Shown here: positions 55,123 to 63,797 of the stretch, one piece after another
Layout of the letters: the number at the start of each line of letters is the position of its first letter
Numbering within the stretch: the stretch's first letter is position 1
From: Bacillus zhangzhouensis
GTDB taxonomy: Bacteria; Bacillota; Bacilli; Bacillales; Bacillaceae
NCBI RefSeq assembly: GCF_000715205.1
Contig: NZ_JOTP01000008.1
Coordinates: 62,001 to 126,000, forward strand
DNA length: 64,000 bases
Direction: 5' to 3'
Notes under the pieces: model-generated
What the model saw: the letters and a program-made list of their open reading frames with translations, nothing else
Database searches by the model: none
Told to the model about the DNA's origin: nothing
Position numbers and translations under genes: made by a program

Positions 55123-55167
55123 ATACATAGATATACTATGCATATATTTGATATGCATAGCATACAT
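55123..55167 (-). promoter_or_regulatory. PadR-type operators upstream of the padR-SEDS pair
   Basis: ATACATAG (55123-55130) and CTATGCAT (55136-55143) form an inverted repeat with 7 of 8 pairs and a 5-base spacer; a second ATGCAT-centred element spans 55151-55167. They overlap the expected minus-strand -10 region, as in self-repressed PadR genes. Confidence 0.6.
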
Positions 55168-55380
55168 GAAAAAAAATACCACGTAAAGGTTCAACACATG
55201 AATTTTTTAATATACATCCGAATTCATGATGACAAGAAAATCAAAGAAGATTGATACATAAGAACAAAAAACAGATAAAATGAATGATAAAGAGCACCGC
55301 TTTCTATAAAAGATAAGGAAAGTTTCTAAATAATAGGTGCGAATTCTACATAAAAACATGTGAATGGTTTTAAAAAACAA

Positions 55381-55458
55381 GCATGTGACAATAATGTCAC
55401 ATGCTCGTCTGTTTTGTTCGCCAAATCGAAGGAAGTCGGTCTGGCTTCTTTTTATAAT
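55381..55458 (+). promoter_or_regulatory. BceR-type operator and promoter of bceAB
   Basis: A perfect inverted repeat of 10-base arms with a 4-base spacer (55381-55404, arms GCATGTGACA and TGTCACATGC) is centred about 72 bases before the expected start. A consensus -10 TATAAT is at 55453-55458 with no good -35. This is the layout expected for BceR activation. Confidence 0.82.
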
Positions 55459-55494
55459 AAAGTTATCAATTAAAAAGAAAAAGGGGTTCGACAC

Positions 55495-56256
55495 ATGAAC
55501 ATTTTAGAAGCGCGCAAGCTATATAAAAGCTACGGAAATAAATTCAATAAACAAGAGGTGCTCAAAGGCATTGATCTGACCATAGAAGCTGGAGAATTTG
55601 TCAGCATTATGGGGCCATCAGGCTCGGGGAAAACAACCCTTCTGAACGTATTGTCATCTATCGACCATGTGTCCAGCGGATCCATTCGGATCGCGGATGC
55701 TGAGATGACTCAAATGAAAGATCAGCAGCTCGCTGAATTCAGAAAAAAGCAGCTTGGCTTTGTCTTTCAGGATTATAACTTACTTGATACGCTCACGGTC
55801 AAAGAGAACATCCTTTTACCATTATCAATCTCCAAAACACCTAAAAAAGAAGCTTTTGAACGTTTTCAACAGCTAGCAGAGGATATGGGGATTTATGAAC
55901 TAAGAGACAAATATCCGAATGAACTGTCTGGGGGACAAAAGCAGCGGACATCGGCAGTTCGTGCCTTCATTCATGAGCCTAGTCTCATTTTCGCGGATGA
56001 ACCAACTGGGGCACTTGATTCCAAATCGGCATCTGATTTACTCAACAAGCTGCAAGATTTTAATCAAAAACGAAAAGCGACCATTGTGATGGTCACACAT
56101 GATCCTGTCGCCGCCAGCTATTCAAGACGAGTCATTTTTATCAAGGATGGACAGATCTATACACAGTTAAATAAAGGCGCTTTAGAGAGAAAGATGTTTT
56201 TCGAAGATATTATGAAAACCCAGGGTGTCTTAGGCGGTGTGAAGCATGAACATTAA
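55495..56256 (+). CDS. bceA: ABC transporter ATP-binding protein BceA
   Basis: A 253-residue ATPase of the MacB/Bce group: Walker [15 protein letters not shown] (about residue 39), Q-loop [14 protein letters not shown], signature [17 protein letters not shown], Walker [16 protein letters not shown] and switch [12 protein letters not shown]. The last residues [12 protein letters not shown] match B. subtilis BceA. With BceB it removes bacitracin from its lipid target and signals flux to BceS. It overlaps bceB by 11 bases. A ribosome site AAAAAGGGG is 7 bases upstream. Confidence 0.95.
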   Translation: MNILEARKLYKSYGNKFNKQEVLKGIDLTIEAGEFVSIMGPSGSGKTTLLNVLSSIDHVSSGSIRIADAEMTQMKDQQLAEFRKKQLGFVFQDYNLLDTLTVKENILLPLSISKTPKKEAFERFQQLAEDMGIYELRDKYPNELSGGQKQRTSAVRAFIHEPSLIFADEPTGALDSKSASDLLNKLQDFNQKRKATIVMVTHDPVAASYSRRVIFIKDGQIYTQLNKGALERKMFFEDIMKTQGVLGGVKHEH

Positions 56257-58183
56257 TCAGCTCGTCTTCCGGAACCTGAAGAAAAATCTGAAGAATTACT
56301 ACTTATACGTGTTCGCTCTTGTATTTAGTGTGGCGCTCTATTTTTCTTTTGTCACCTTGCAGTATTCACCGGCACTTGATGATGTGAAAGGGTCTATTAA
56401 AGGCGGTGCGTCAATTAAAGCCGCTTCAATCCTGCTCATTGCCATCGTCGGCATCTTCCTGTTATATGCGAACAGCATTTTCATTAAGCGCAGAGGGAAA
56501 GAAATTGGCCTGCTGCAGCTCATTGGGATGACCAAACAAAAAATTGCCAGACTGCTCAACGCAGAAAACTTTATCCTATACGTGATCGCCATGGCTCTTG
56601 GCATAATCGCCGGATTTATCGGTTCAAAGCTCATGCTGATGGTGCTATTTAAAGTGACAGGCGTTAACGCCATCGCCAACCTTCATTTTTCAGGCATGGC
56701 CCTTCTGCAAACGATCATTGTCTTTTTATTGATTTATGTATTGATTATGCTGAGAAATAGACGTTTTATTAAAAAGCAAACGATCCTATCTTTATTTAGA
56801 ACGACGTCTTCTACAGAGCAACGTATCAAAAAAATATCAGTATTTGAAATCATCATTGGGGTTTTCGGTATTGTCTTAATCAGCTCAGGCTATTACATTT
56901 CTTCTCAGCTTTTTAGTGGCACATACACGTCAATGCTTTCGTTATCTTTGGCCATGATTTATATTCTAGGTTCTGTCATTATTGGTACCTTTCTTTTTTA
57001 TAAAGGCTCTGTTTCGTTCATAGCCAATATTGTACGTAAGAGAAAGAATGGCTACCTTGCCATTCATGAAGTCCTGTCTCTGTCATCAATTATGTTCAGA
57101 CTAAAATCAAATGCACTGCTTTTAACGATTATTACTACAGTATCTGCACTTGCGATCGGTTTGTTATCACTTAGCTACATTTCCTATTACTCAGCAGAAA
57201 AAACCGCTGAACAACAAATTCCAGCTCATTTCGTCATGGGCTCTGAAAAGGAAGCAGCCACCTTCACTCGTGCACTTTCTGACAAACATATTGCTTATGA
57301 AGAAACACAATTCAAGGTCATTCAAGCTGATTTTGATGCAAAGAAGATCATTGATACGGAGTTAAGAAGCTTGAATAAGAATCCAGGAGTTTTGACATTT
57401 CCTGTGATCAGTGAGAGGAACGTACCAAGCATTCATGTGGAGAACAACGAAGTCATGTTAAGCGGCTACAATGATTTATTGAAAAAATTCATGCCGATTA
57501 AAAGCTCAGGTGATGTGAAACTTCTGATAAAGAAACCACTCGATTTAAAAGTCATTGATATGAAGAAGGATCACTTAATCTCTTACCGGTTCACTGCTGG
57601 CGGCCTGCCTGTTGCCGTTGTTAGTCAAAACGTCTTTGAGCAGTTGGACCAAAACAAGGATCCTAAGCTTCAGCTTAAGAATAACCAATATATTGCGATC
57701 AATGTAAAAGATGAGAAACATATTGAACAAGCCAATGACGTCTTTACTTCTTTAAAACTGGGTGATGACAGCATGTCTCGATTAGCTTCAACTCAGCAGC
57801 AAAAGCAAACAATAGGACTGATGATGTTTGTCGTCGGATTTTTAGGCCTAAGCTTCCTTGTCACATCAGGCTGTATTTTATACTTCAAACAAATGAATGA
57901 AAGTGAAGAGGAACAAAGCTCGTACACGATCTTACGTAAGCTTGGTTTTACTGAGAAAGATCTATTAAAAGGCATTCGACTCAAACAGCTATTTAACTTT
58001 GGTATTCCGCTCATCACCGGATTGCTGCATAGCTACTTTGCGGTACAGTCAGGCTGGTTTTTATTCGGCGGTGAACTGTGGGCACCAATGCTCATTGTCA
58101 TGTCGATTTATACCGTTTTGTATTCAGTCTTCGGATTCCTATCAGTCCAGTATTATAAAAAAGTCATTAAAGAATCCTTGTAA
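56246..58183 (+). CDS. bceB: Bce-type permease BceB
   Basis: A 645-residue permease matching BceB: ten helices with a large extracellular domain between helices 7 and 8 (about residues 315-520, from [17 protein letters not shown] to DSMSRLAS). The N-terminal [35 protein letters not shown] and the FtsX-like segments [26 protein letters not shown] and [24 protein letters not shown] are clear. The extracellular domain gives substrate specificity and sets the antibiotic range. Start overlaps bceA. Confidence 0.94.
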   Translation: MNINQLVFRNLKKNLKNYYLYVFALVFSVALYFSFVTLQYSPALDDVKGSIKGGASIKAASILLIAIVGIFLLYANSIFIKRRGKEIGLLQLIGMTKQKIARLLNAENFILYVIAMALGIIAGFIGSKLMLMVLFKVTGVNAIANLHFSGMALLQTIIVFLLIYVLIMLRNRRFIKKQTILSLFRTTSSTEQRIKKISVFEIIIGVFGIVLISSGYYISSQLFSGTYTSMLSLSLAMIYILGSVIIGTFLFYKGSVSFIANIVRKRKNGYLAIHEVLSLSSIMFRLKSNALLLTIITTVSALAIGLLSLSYISYYSAEKTAEQQIPAHFVMGSEKEAATFTRALSDKHIAYEETQFKVIQADFDAKKIIDTELRSLNKNPGVLTFPVISERNVPSIHVENNEVMLSGYNDLLKKFMPIKSSGDVKLLIKKPLDLKVIDMKKDHLISYRFTAGGLPVAVVSQNVFEQLDQNKDPKLQLKNNQYIAINVKDEKHIEQANDVFTSLKLGDDSMSRLASTQQQKQTIGLMMFVVGFLGLSFLVTSGCILYFKQMNESEEEQSSYTILRKLGFTEKDLLKGIRLKQLFNFGIPLITGLLHSYFAVQSGWFLFGGELWAPMLIVMSIYTVLYSVFGFLSVQYYKKVIKESL

Positions 58184-58189
58184 TCTATT

Positions 58190-58212
58190 CCCCATAGGCC
58201 TCGCCTATGGGG
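58190..58212. terminator. Hairpin after bceB
   Basis: Perfect 10-bp stem CCCCATAGGC/GCCTATGGGG with a 3-base loop between convergent bceB and the amidohydrolase gene. No T run on the plus strand, so it may be a processing or stabilising element, or a terminator of low efficiency. Confidence 0.6.
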
Positions 58213-58226
58213 ATATTGTGCTTTAT

Positions 58227-59579
58227 TTACGATGGTGTTGATTCAAACTTGTGCGATAAAATATGGTCTCTTGCCGCATAAGCTTTTTGTTTCACCTCTT
58301 CTAGGTTCACACCGACAAGCTTCCCGTTTTGCTTCACTGCTTTTCCAGCAACATAGACAGAATCAACATTTGAAGGATGTGCCGTCTGGACAACCGCTCC
58401 AGCTGGATCTGTCATCGGCAGAAGATTCATGCTTGTCCGATCAATCAGGATGAAATCAGCTTCTTTCCCAGGTGAGAGTGACCCAATTTTATCATCAAGC
58501 TTTAGTGCACGAGCCCCATTGATCGTCGCAGCTTCAAGCATTTGATGAGCAGAGAGCCCAAGTTCAGGTCCTGGCATCGTCCCCTCCATCAATAATGATT
58601 GATTTTGAATCGCCCGCTCTGCCTGAAGCCCGAATTTCATTTGAGCAAACAAATCTCCGCCTGTGGCTGTTACCACATCTACACCAAGCGTTGGAAGTAC
58701 TCCATTCTCAATTGCAAGCCCTGTTACAGGATAACCGTGCCCCATCATCATCTCAATCTCAGGTGTAATAGAGATTGAGCTTCCACTGCCAGACAGCATT
58801 TTCATTTGATCCGCATCAATTGCATTGATATGCACCATGTTTAGATCCGGTCCTAGTAACCCTGCTTTGTGAAGCCGCTCAATCGAGCGATCCTCCGCTC
58901 CCCAATTCCCAAAACCAATGTGCATGCTACATAATGCATCTAAAGACCTGGCTGTTTCAATTTCAAATACTGAGGTCTCCCACGAGGAAAACTCAGGTCC
59001 ACGAATGGCAAGCCCCATCGTCAAAAGCTGATCTGTTGATTGGAAATACGTTTTTTTCACGCGGGCTGCATCTTCCATATTGGTGAGTGTACTCCCCCTA
59101 TCCCAATATTCAGCATCTCCAGATGTACCAAAAGCAAAAACAGCCCGAATGCCCGCATCTTTTAATCCTCCTATGAGCTCATCTGTATGATCCATTGAAT
59201 TGATCATCGTCCAGTCTAAAAACGTGGTCACCCCTGCATCTAAAGCCTCTAATGCCCCTAAATAATTGGAAATTCGATCGTCTGATGGACGTCTCATCGC
59301 TCCATAGTTGCCATAATATATTTTGCTCAAATACGTCTGTAAAGACCAATCTGTTCCTATACCCCGGATGACAGACTGCCACACATGACGATGTGTATCC
59401 ACAAGCCCTGGCATGATCACCATATCGGATGCATCGACAATGTCTGCATCACTTGCGTCAATCGAAGGTGCGACTTCTAAAATGTGCGCCCCTTCAATTA
59501 GTAAATCTCCCTTTTCCAGAAAACCTAAAGATGGATCAAGCGTTAAAAGAGCTGCATCTTTAAACAATGTTTTCTTCAT
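58227..59579 (-). CDS. Amidohydrolase superfamily protein (SAH/MTA deaminase-chlorohydrolase-like)
   Basis: A 450-residue TIM-barrel metal hydrolase flanked by an N- and C-terminal small beta domain (MKKTLFKDAALLTLDP...; KEADFILIDRTSMN). The metal site reads DTHRHVWQSVIRG (HxH), then His in MHIGFGNWG and VHINAIDADQM, and Asp in LGVDVVTATGGD. Sequence type is closest to the MtaD/TrzA/SsnA deaminase branch, but the usual HCxxL is HINAI and the GTDS is GVDV, so the substrate is not assignable; cytosine or guanine deaminase roles are not supported. It is transcribed alone. Ribosome site AAAAGGGGG. Confidence 0.82.
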   Translation of the reverse strand: MKKTLFKDAALLTLDPSLGFLEKGDLLIEGAHILEVAPSIDASDADIVDASDMVIMPGLVDTHRHVWQSVIRGIGTDWSLQTYLSKIYYGNYGAMRRPSDDRISNYLGALEALDAGVTTFLDWTMINSMDHTDELIGGLKDAGIRAVFAFGTSGDAEYWDRGSTLTNMEDAARVKKTYFQSTDQLLTMGLAIRGPEFSSWETSVFEIETARSLDALCSMHIGFGNWGAEDRSIERLHKAGLLGPDLNMVHINAIDADQMKMLSGSGSSISITPEIEMMMGHGYPVTGLAIENGVLPTLGVDVVTATGGDLFAQMKFGLQAERAIQNQSLLMEGTMPGPELGLSAHQMLEAATINGARALKLDDKIGSLSPGKEADFILIDRTSMNLLPMTDPAGAVVQTAHPSNVDSVYVAGKAVKQNGKLVGVNLEEVKQKAYAARDHILSHKFESTPS

Positions 59580-59683
59580 CTATATCCCCCTTTTCAAATG
59601 ACGACGATGAGTCATCCCACCCTCTCTGTCATTTTAAAACATAATAGGATCAAATTAGAAGAAAAGTGACTCAAGCAGGTGTT

Positions 59684-60271
59684 TTACGAGCTCATTTTTC
59701 GAAAATAGTTGTATATCCGGTTTAACTTGACGTCATGTTTTCCTTTTGGACTTTCCATCATGCCAAATTCAAAGAATTTCACAGGTTTGATCCCGACATA
59801 TTGTAAAAGTGCTCGTTTCATTAATATCTTGTGGGCATTTTGCAAAAAGAAGAATGGATAATTTGTCGGCCCTTGCATAGTCGATACACAAACGGCGCTT
59901 TTTCCTTTTAACAGCCCTTCTGGAAGCAGCCCGCCTGTTTGACGATAGGCGAAATTCGCAGCAAACATGCGATCGATAAAGCCAAGCAGCATGGCTGGCG
60001 GCCGCCCCCACCAAATCGGATAAACAAACACGATTTTATCTGCCCATTTGATCTTTTCCTGATACACCTGAATGTCAGGATCCTTATGCATATCACGCCT
60101 TTTTTTCTCTTCATTAAAAATAAGAACAGGATCAAATTCTTCTTGATATAAATCAATAATCCTCACTTCATGAACCTTTGGATTTTCTTCACTACCTTTG
60201 ACGATTTCTTTCAAAAAAGCACCATTTAAACTATTGTGATGAGGGTGAGTATAAATAATGAGTACATTCAT
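59684..60271 (-). CDS. Flavodoxin-fold NAD(P)H dehydrogenase (quinone), YwrO/MdaB-like
   Basis: A 195-residue FMN/FAD flavodoxin-like reductase: phosphate loop region IIYTHPHHNSLNGAFLKEI, VYPIWWGRPPAMLLGFIDRMFAANFAY (the signature YPxWWxxxP) and GPTNYPFFFL. It probably reduces quinones or nitro compounds by two electrons, giving protection from electrophiles. It is divergent from a MarR gene with overlapping promoters, and palindromes lie in between, so induction by quinone-like compounds via that MarR protein is likely. Ribosome site AAAGGAG. Confidence 0.9.
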   Translation of the reverse strand: MNVLIIYTHPHHNSLNGAFLKEIVKGSEENPKVHEVRIIDLYQEEFDPVLIFNEEKKRRDMHKDPDIQVYQEKIKWADKIVFVYPIWWGRPPAMLLGFIDRMFAANFAYRQTGGLLPEGLLKGKSAVCVSTMQGPTNYPFFFLQNAHKILMKRALLQYVGIKPVKFFEFGMMESPKGKHDVKLNRIYNYFRKMSS

Positions 60272-60287
60272 GTTTTGTCTCCTTTAG

Positions 60288-60356
60288 TTATCATTTGATA
60301 ACAAAATAATATACCTAATCTATATAGTTGTCAAATGATAATTGTTTTTTGATAAT
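60288..60356. promoter_or_regulatory. Overlapping divergent promoters with MarR-type operators
   Basis: Minus-strand promoter for the reductase: TTGACA (60334-60329), 17 bases, TATTAT (60311-60306). Plus-strand promoter for marR: TTGTCA (60328-60333), 17 bases, GATAAT (60351-60356). The -35 boxes share the same bases. Palindromes TTATCATTTGATAA (60288-60301) and the related TTGTCAAATGATAA (60328-60341) overlap the reductase start and the shared -35 region. Confidence 0.85.
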
Positions 60357-60388
60357 AAATTTGGTATGTTACGTAGGAGGTGAAAATC

Positions 60389-60820
60389 ATGAAAAATCCA
60401 CATTTCTTCAAGGAGTTCGTAGCATTTGCTTCTACTTTTTCTGAGCGAAAACATGACCTGATGAGCAAAGTCAAACCATCTGAATTAACAACCTTACAAT
60501 ATTTGATTCTAGAGCAGCTAGCTGTCAGTGAGCCGCTTACACCTAGTGAAATTGCTGATTGTCATCACATGTCTCTACCAAATGTCAGCAGAGAACTAAA
60601 GAAACTTCACGAAAAGCAATTCATCGATAGACAAGAAGATCAAGCTGACAAACGAAAGCATGTGATTATGCTTTCTGAAAAAGGCCGAGCCTGTATGAAC
60701 GAAGCATTCCAGCATATTGAATCGATGCTAATTGGCAGCCTATCTCCCTCAGACATAGAACAAATGGATGACATCGTACAAGCTCTCCGCCTATTAAATC
60801 AAACGATTTTTAAAAAATGA
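60389..60820 (+). CDS. MarR family transcriptional regulator
   Basis: A 143-residue winged-helix protein. The helix-turn-helix is LTPSEIADCHHMSLPNVSRELKKLHEKQFIDRQEDQADKRKHVIMLSEKG with the usual Asp-Lys-Arg wing (about residues 55-103). Cys59 and Cys107 could be redox-responsive, but this is speculative. The start at 60389 follows GGAGGTGAAAATC; the GTG inside the ribosome site was rejected. Divergent from the flavin reductase gene, which it most likely represses along with itself. Confidence 0.9.
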   Translation: MKNPHFFKEFVAFASTFSERKHDLMSKVKPSELTTLQYLILEQLAVSEPLTPSEIADCHHMSLPNVSRELKKLHEKQFIDRQEDQADKRKHVIMLSEKGRACMNEAFQHIESMLIGSLSPSDIEQMDDIVQALRLLNQTIFKK

Positions 60821-60830
60821 ACATGAAAAA

Positions 60831-60851
60831 GCATGAGCGTATCGCTCATGC
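60831..60851 (+). terminator. Hairpin after marR
   Basis: Perfect 9-bp stem GCATGAGCG/CGCTCATGC with a 3-base loop just past the marR stop; no T run follows. Confidence 0.55.
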
Positions 60852-60940
60852 AAGGATTGGTTGCTAAACTTCCAAATTGCACAAAAAGCGTCTAGTTTTT
60901 TACGCCCAAACGCTTCTTTAATGTATTCTCCATGTACCCT

Positions 60941-61555
60941 TTAACCAACAAGCTGATACGCGATATATAACGCGACCAGCCAGATCATGATCGCCGAAGC
61001 TTTATTGATACGATTCATCCACTTGCCGTTTGTATCTAACTTCCCTAACATTTTCCCTAAAAGAGCAAGCCCGATAAACCATAACCACGAGACAATGATA
61101 CAGGCCAGTGTAAACGCCATTTTTTCAGCACCGCTATATTGGAGAGAATTCGTTCCAATGACACCAATTGTATCGAGAATCGCGTGAGGGTTTAAAAGTG
61201 AAACTGAACAGGCAAAAACGATTTGCTTTCTCGCAGGCATCATGTCTGTCTTCTTTTTATCACCTGATGCTGAGCTTGTGTTCCACACCGATCAGCCCAT
61301 ATAAAGTAAAAAACAAAACCCAATGATATAAAGACCGATTTGGAGCATAGGAATGGTTAACACCACAACCGAAACACCGATGACTGCTAGAGCAATCAAA
61401 AGTGTATCACAAAGAGCCGCTGTGATGACGACAGGTAATACTCAATACAAGCGAGGCTGAAGCGCCCCTTGTTGAAATACAAATACATTTTGAGCTCCCA
61501 AAGGTAATATAAGACCAAAGGCAAGCACAATTCCATGAATGATAGCAATGGACAT
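60941..61555 (-). pseudogene. LysE/ArgO-type amino-acid exporter gene with two in-frame TGA codons
   Basis: From an ATG at 61555 (ribosome site AAAAAGGAG) to the stop at 60941 one frame runs 204 codons and is open except for TGA at 61444-61442 (codon 38, context PRLY*VLPVV) and 61294-61292 (codon 88, context LYMG*SVWN). All translated parts fit the LysE family: LAFGLILPLGAQNVFVFQQGA near the start, then DTLLIALAV, and LNPHAILDTIGVIGTNS with six helices in all. There are no frameshifts. Both stops could be single TGG-to-TGA changes. Read as one gene it would be a full-length exporter; as it stands only fragments, or read-through product, can be made. Confidence 0.85.
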
Positions 61556-61642
61556 CTTCAATCATTCTCCTTTTTCAAGCAATTCCTACACATTTTAACA
61601 TAGAACAATATGAAAGCTTTCTACGAATTTGATTTGTCCTAC

Positions 61643-61676
61643 AAAAAAAGCGCTGGATGCTTTTCATCCAACGCTT
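61643..61676 (-). terminator. Terminator of ytcI
   Basis: Stem AAGCGCTGGATG/CATCCAACGCTT (61648-61659 with 61665-61676, one wobble), followed by a T run on the minus strand. Confidence 0.9.
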
Positions 61677-61692
61677 GTCGTTTCATCCTTGA

Positions 61693-63270
61693 TTATCCTT
61701 TTCGTGCAAGCTCTCTTTCTCTCAGCTCTACACGACGAATTTTCGCTGACGGTGTTTTTGGCAGCTCGTCAATGAATTCGATTTCTCTTGGGTATTTGTA
61801 CGGTGCTGTTGTGTTTTTTACATGTGTTTGCAGTTCTTTGATCAGTTCATCACTTTGCGCAGTGCCATCACGAAGGACAACGTATGCTTTGACGATGGAC
61901 CCTCTGATTTCATCTGGGCTCGCCACAACCGCACATTCCTTCACTGCTGGATGCTTGATCAGTGCATCTTCCACTTCAAACGGTCCAATGGTATAGCCTG
62001 AGCTGACAATGATGTCATCTCTGCGGCTTTCAAACCAGAAGTACCCATCTTCGTCTTTTTTCGCACGGTCACCCGTGATAAAGTACTTTCCACGGCGCTG
62101 CGCCTTTGTACGCTCTTCATCTTTATAGTATTCCTTAAATAGAGCCGGCGTTTCAAGATGAACAGCAATATCACCCACTTCTCCTGGAGCGCATACGTTG
62201 CCGTCCTCATCAATGATGTCCACTTCGTTGCCAGGGGTTGGTTTTCCCATACTGCCAGCCTTGATGTCCATTCCTTTTAGGACCCCTACTAGCAGAGTAC
62301 TTTCTGTTTGGCCGTACCCATCTCTTACTTCTATATCGAAATGGTTTTTGAATGTATCAATGACTTCACGGTTCAGCGGCTCTCCCGCAGAAACAGCACT
62401 ATGAAGCTTCGGCAGCTCGTACTGACTCAAGTCATCAACTTTGGCCATAAACCGATATTCTGTTGGTGTACAGCATAGGACATTGATTTCATTTTTTTGA
62501 AGCAATTCTAAGTACGTATTTGGATTAAACTTTCCTCCGTATACAAAGCCTTCCGCTCCACTTCCTAAAACAGATAAGAGAGGACTCCACACCCATTTTT
62601 GCCAGCCTGGTCCTGCTGTTGCCCATACTTTATCTCCTTCATTAATAGCGAGCCATGCTTTAGCAGCTGTCCGTAAATGTGCATACGCCCAGCCGTGTGT
62701 ATGCACAACCCCTTTTGGGTTACCTGTTGTGCCTGATGTATAGGATAAAAACGCCATGTCTGTCCGTTCTGTTTGAGCCATTTGCAGCTCGCTTGATTGC
62801 TGATCCTTTTGCGCTAGAATGTTTGTCCAGCCATGATCGTTTTCACCAATCGAGAATGTTTTAAAATCATTTGGCTGATTCGTTCCCTCGAACGATTGAA
62901 TGAATGACGCGTAAACAATCGCTCCCTTTGCTTCCGCATGTTCAATTCGATAATCTAAGTCCTTCGCACGAAGCATTTCTGAACAAGGAATGACGACCAT
63001 CCCTGTTTTCAAAATAGCCAAATAAATGCTGTATGCCTCTAGCATGCGTGGCACCATCACAATGATTTTATCGCCTTTTTTAAAGCCTGCATCTAACAAC
63101 ACATGACCGATTTTATTGGCATCTTCCACTAATGCTGCATAAGTCACATGCGCTTCTCCGCCATTTCCGTCCTGCCAGTGCAGAGCCATTTTCTCGCGGT
63201 TATGACTGAATGCTTCAATCTCGCTGACTAAGTTATATTGTTCTGGTGCAATTAAGTCTTCTCTTTTCAT
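61693..63270 (-). CDS. ytcI: Acyl-CoA synthetase (AMP-forming), YtcI
   Basis: A 525-residue ANL-family ligase. The AMP-binding loop is FLSYTSGTTGNPKGVVHTHGW, motif A8 is near VRDGYGQTESTLLVG, and the hinge and C-terminal lysine regions are YFWFESRRDDIIVSSGYTIGPFEVE and LPKTPSAKIRRVELRERE (with catalytic Lys in SAKIRR). Shorter than true AcsA, it resembles medium-chain acyl-CoA synthetases; the natural acid is not evident. B. subtilis ytcI lies at the same place next to sspA. Ribosome site AAAAAGGAG. Confidence 0.92.
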   Translation of the reverse strand: MKREDLIAPEQYNLVSEIEAFSHNREKMALHWQDGNGGEAHVTYAALVEDANKIGHVLLDAGFKKGDKIIVMVPRMLEAYSIYLAILKTGMVVIPCSEMLRAKDLDYRIEHAEAKGAIVYASFIQSFEGTNQPNDFKTFSIGENDHGWTNILAQKDQQSSELQMAQTERTDMAFLSYTSGTTGNPKGVVHTHGWAYAHLRTAAKAWLAINEGDKVWATAGPGWQKWVWSPLLSVLGSGAEGFVYGGKFNPNTYLELLQKNEINVLCCTPTEYRFMAKVDDLSQYELPKLHSAVSAGEPLNREVIDTFKNHFDIEVRDGYGQTESTLLVGVLKGMDIKAGSMGKPTPGNEVDIIDEDGNVCAPGEVGDIAVHLETPALFKEYYKDEERTKAQRRGKYFITGDRAKKDEDGYFWFESRRDDIIVSSGYTIGPFEVEDALIKHPAVKECAVVASPDEIRGSIVKAYVVLRDGTAQSDELIKELQTHVKNTTAPYKYPREIEFIDELPKTPSAKIRRVELRERELARKG

Positions 63271-63435
63271 GGTACAGCTCCTTTTTGCCTCTTTCTATGA
63301 AACCATTCATGTTTCAATTTACCTATTCTAACATTCATAACTGAAAAATGCTTGAATTAGGACCTACTCCTAGTATTATGCCATAATTTTCTCCATTCGT
63401 CCTCTTTTTCAAAAATATTCTAACAATTTATATGT

Positions 63436-63467
63436 AAAAAAAGAAAAGAGCGGGAATGATCCCGCTC
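63436..63467 (-). terminator. Terminator of sspA
   Basis: GAGCGGGA/TCCCGCTC stem (63448-63467) with a short loop, followed on the minus strand by TTTTCTTTTTTT (63436-63447). Confidence 0.9.
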
Positions 63468-63495
63468 ATAAGCCATAGCTTTTCAATTGTGTGTC

Positions 63496-63708
63496 TTAGA
63501 AAGATCCGCCACCCATATGTTGTTGAGCGTAAGATACAAGACGTTTAGTGATTTCTCCACCAACTGATCCGTTAGCGCGAGCTGTTGTTTCTGGTCCAAG
63601 GTTTACACCAAATTCTGAAGCGATTTCATACTTCATTTGGTCGATCGCTTGTGCAGCGCCTGGAACGACTAATTGATTAGAACTGCTTTGTCTATTTTGT
63701 TGAGCCAT
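63496..63708 (-). CDS. sspA: Small acid-soluble spore protein, alpha/beta type
   Basis: A 70-residue DNA-binding spore protein: [37 protein letters not shown], with the GPR protease site around the EIASEFG pentapeptide (cut after Glu), and [22 protein letters not shown] as the second DNA-binding helix. These proteins saturate spore DNA and protect it against UV and heat. A sigma-G promoter fits forespore expression. Position before thiI matches B. subtilis sspA. Ribosome site AAGGAGGTG. Confidence 0.96.
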   Translation of the reverse strand: MAQQNRQSSSNQLVVPGAAQAIDQMKYEIASEFGVNLGPETTARANGSVGGEITKRLVSYAQQHMGGGSF

Positions 63709-63731
63709 GTGTTCTCACCTCCTTGTGAATA

Positions 63732-63761
63732 TAGAATGTGTAGAAACACATGACTTCATGC
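63732..63761 (-). promoter_or_regulatory. Sigma-G promoter of sspA
   Basis: On the minus strand GCATG (63761-63757), 18 bases, CATTCTA (63738-63732), which fits the forespore sigma-G consensus gHATR-N17/18-CATxHTA at every position; about 25 bases before the sspA start. Confidence 0.85.
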
Positions 63762-63797
63762 GATCAATTTTATGGTAATTATTATGAAATTTTTTCT

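Larger units (their letters stand above)
55108..55494. other. Control region between divergent padR-like and bceA genes
   Basis: The left end (55123-55167) holds palindromes for the PadR gene; the right end holds the BceR-type inverted repeat (55381-55404) and a bceA promoter. A stretch of about 200 bases in between (55170-55380), AT-rich, has no supported gene or motif. Confidence 0.65.

Noticed and set aside
60941-61288. 115-residue ORF starting at GTG 61288 as a stand-alone small membrane protein
   Set aside because: Its start has no ribosome site and it is the C-terminal part of the LysE-family frame; the upstream half continues in the same frame across a TGA.
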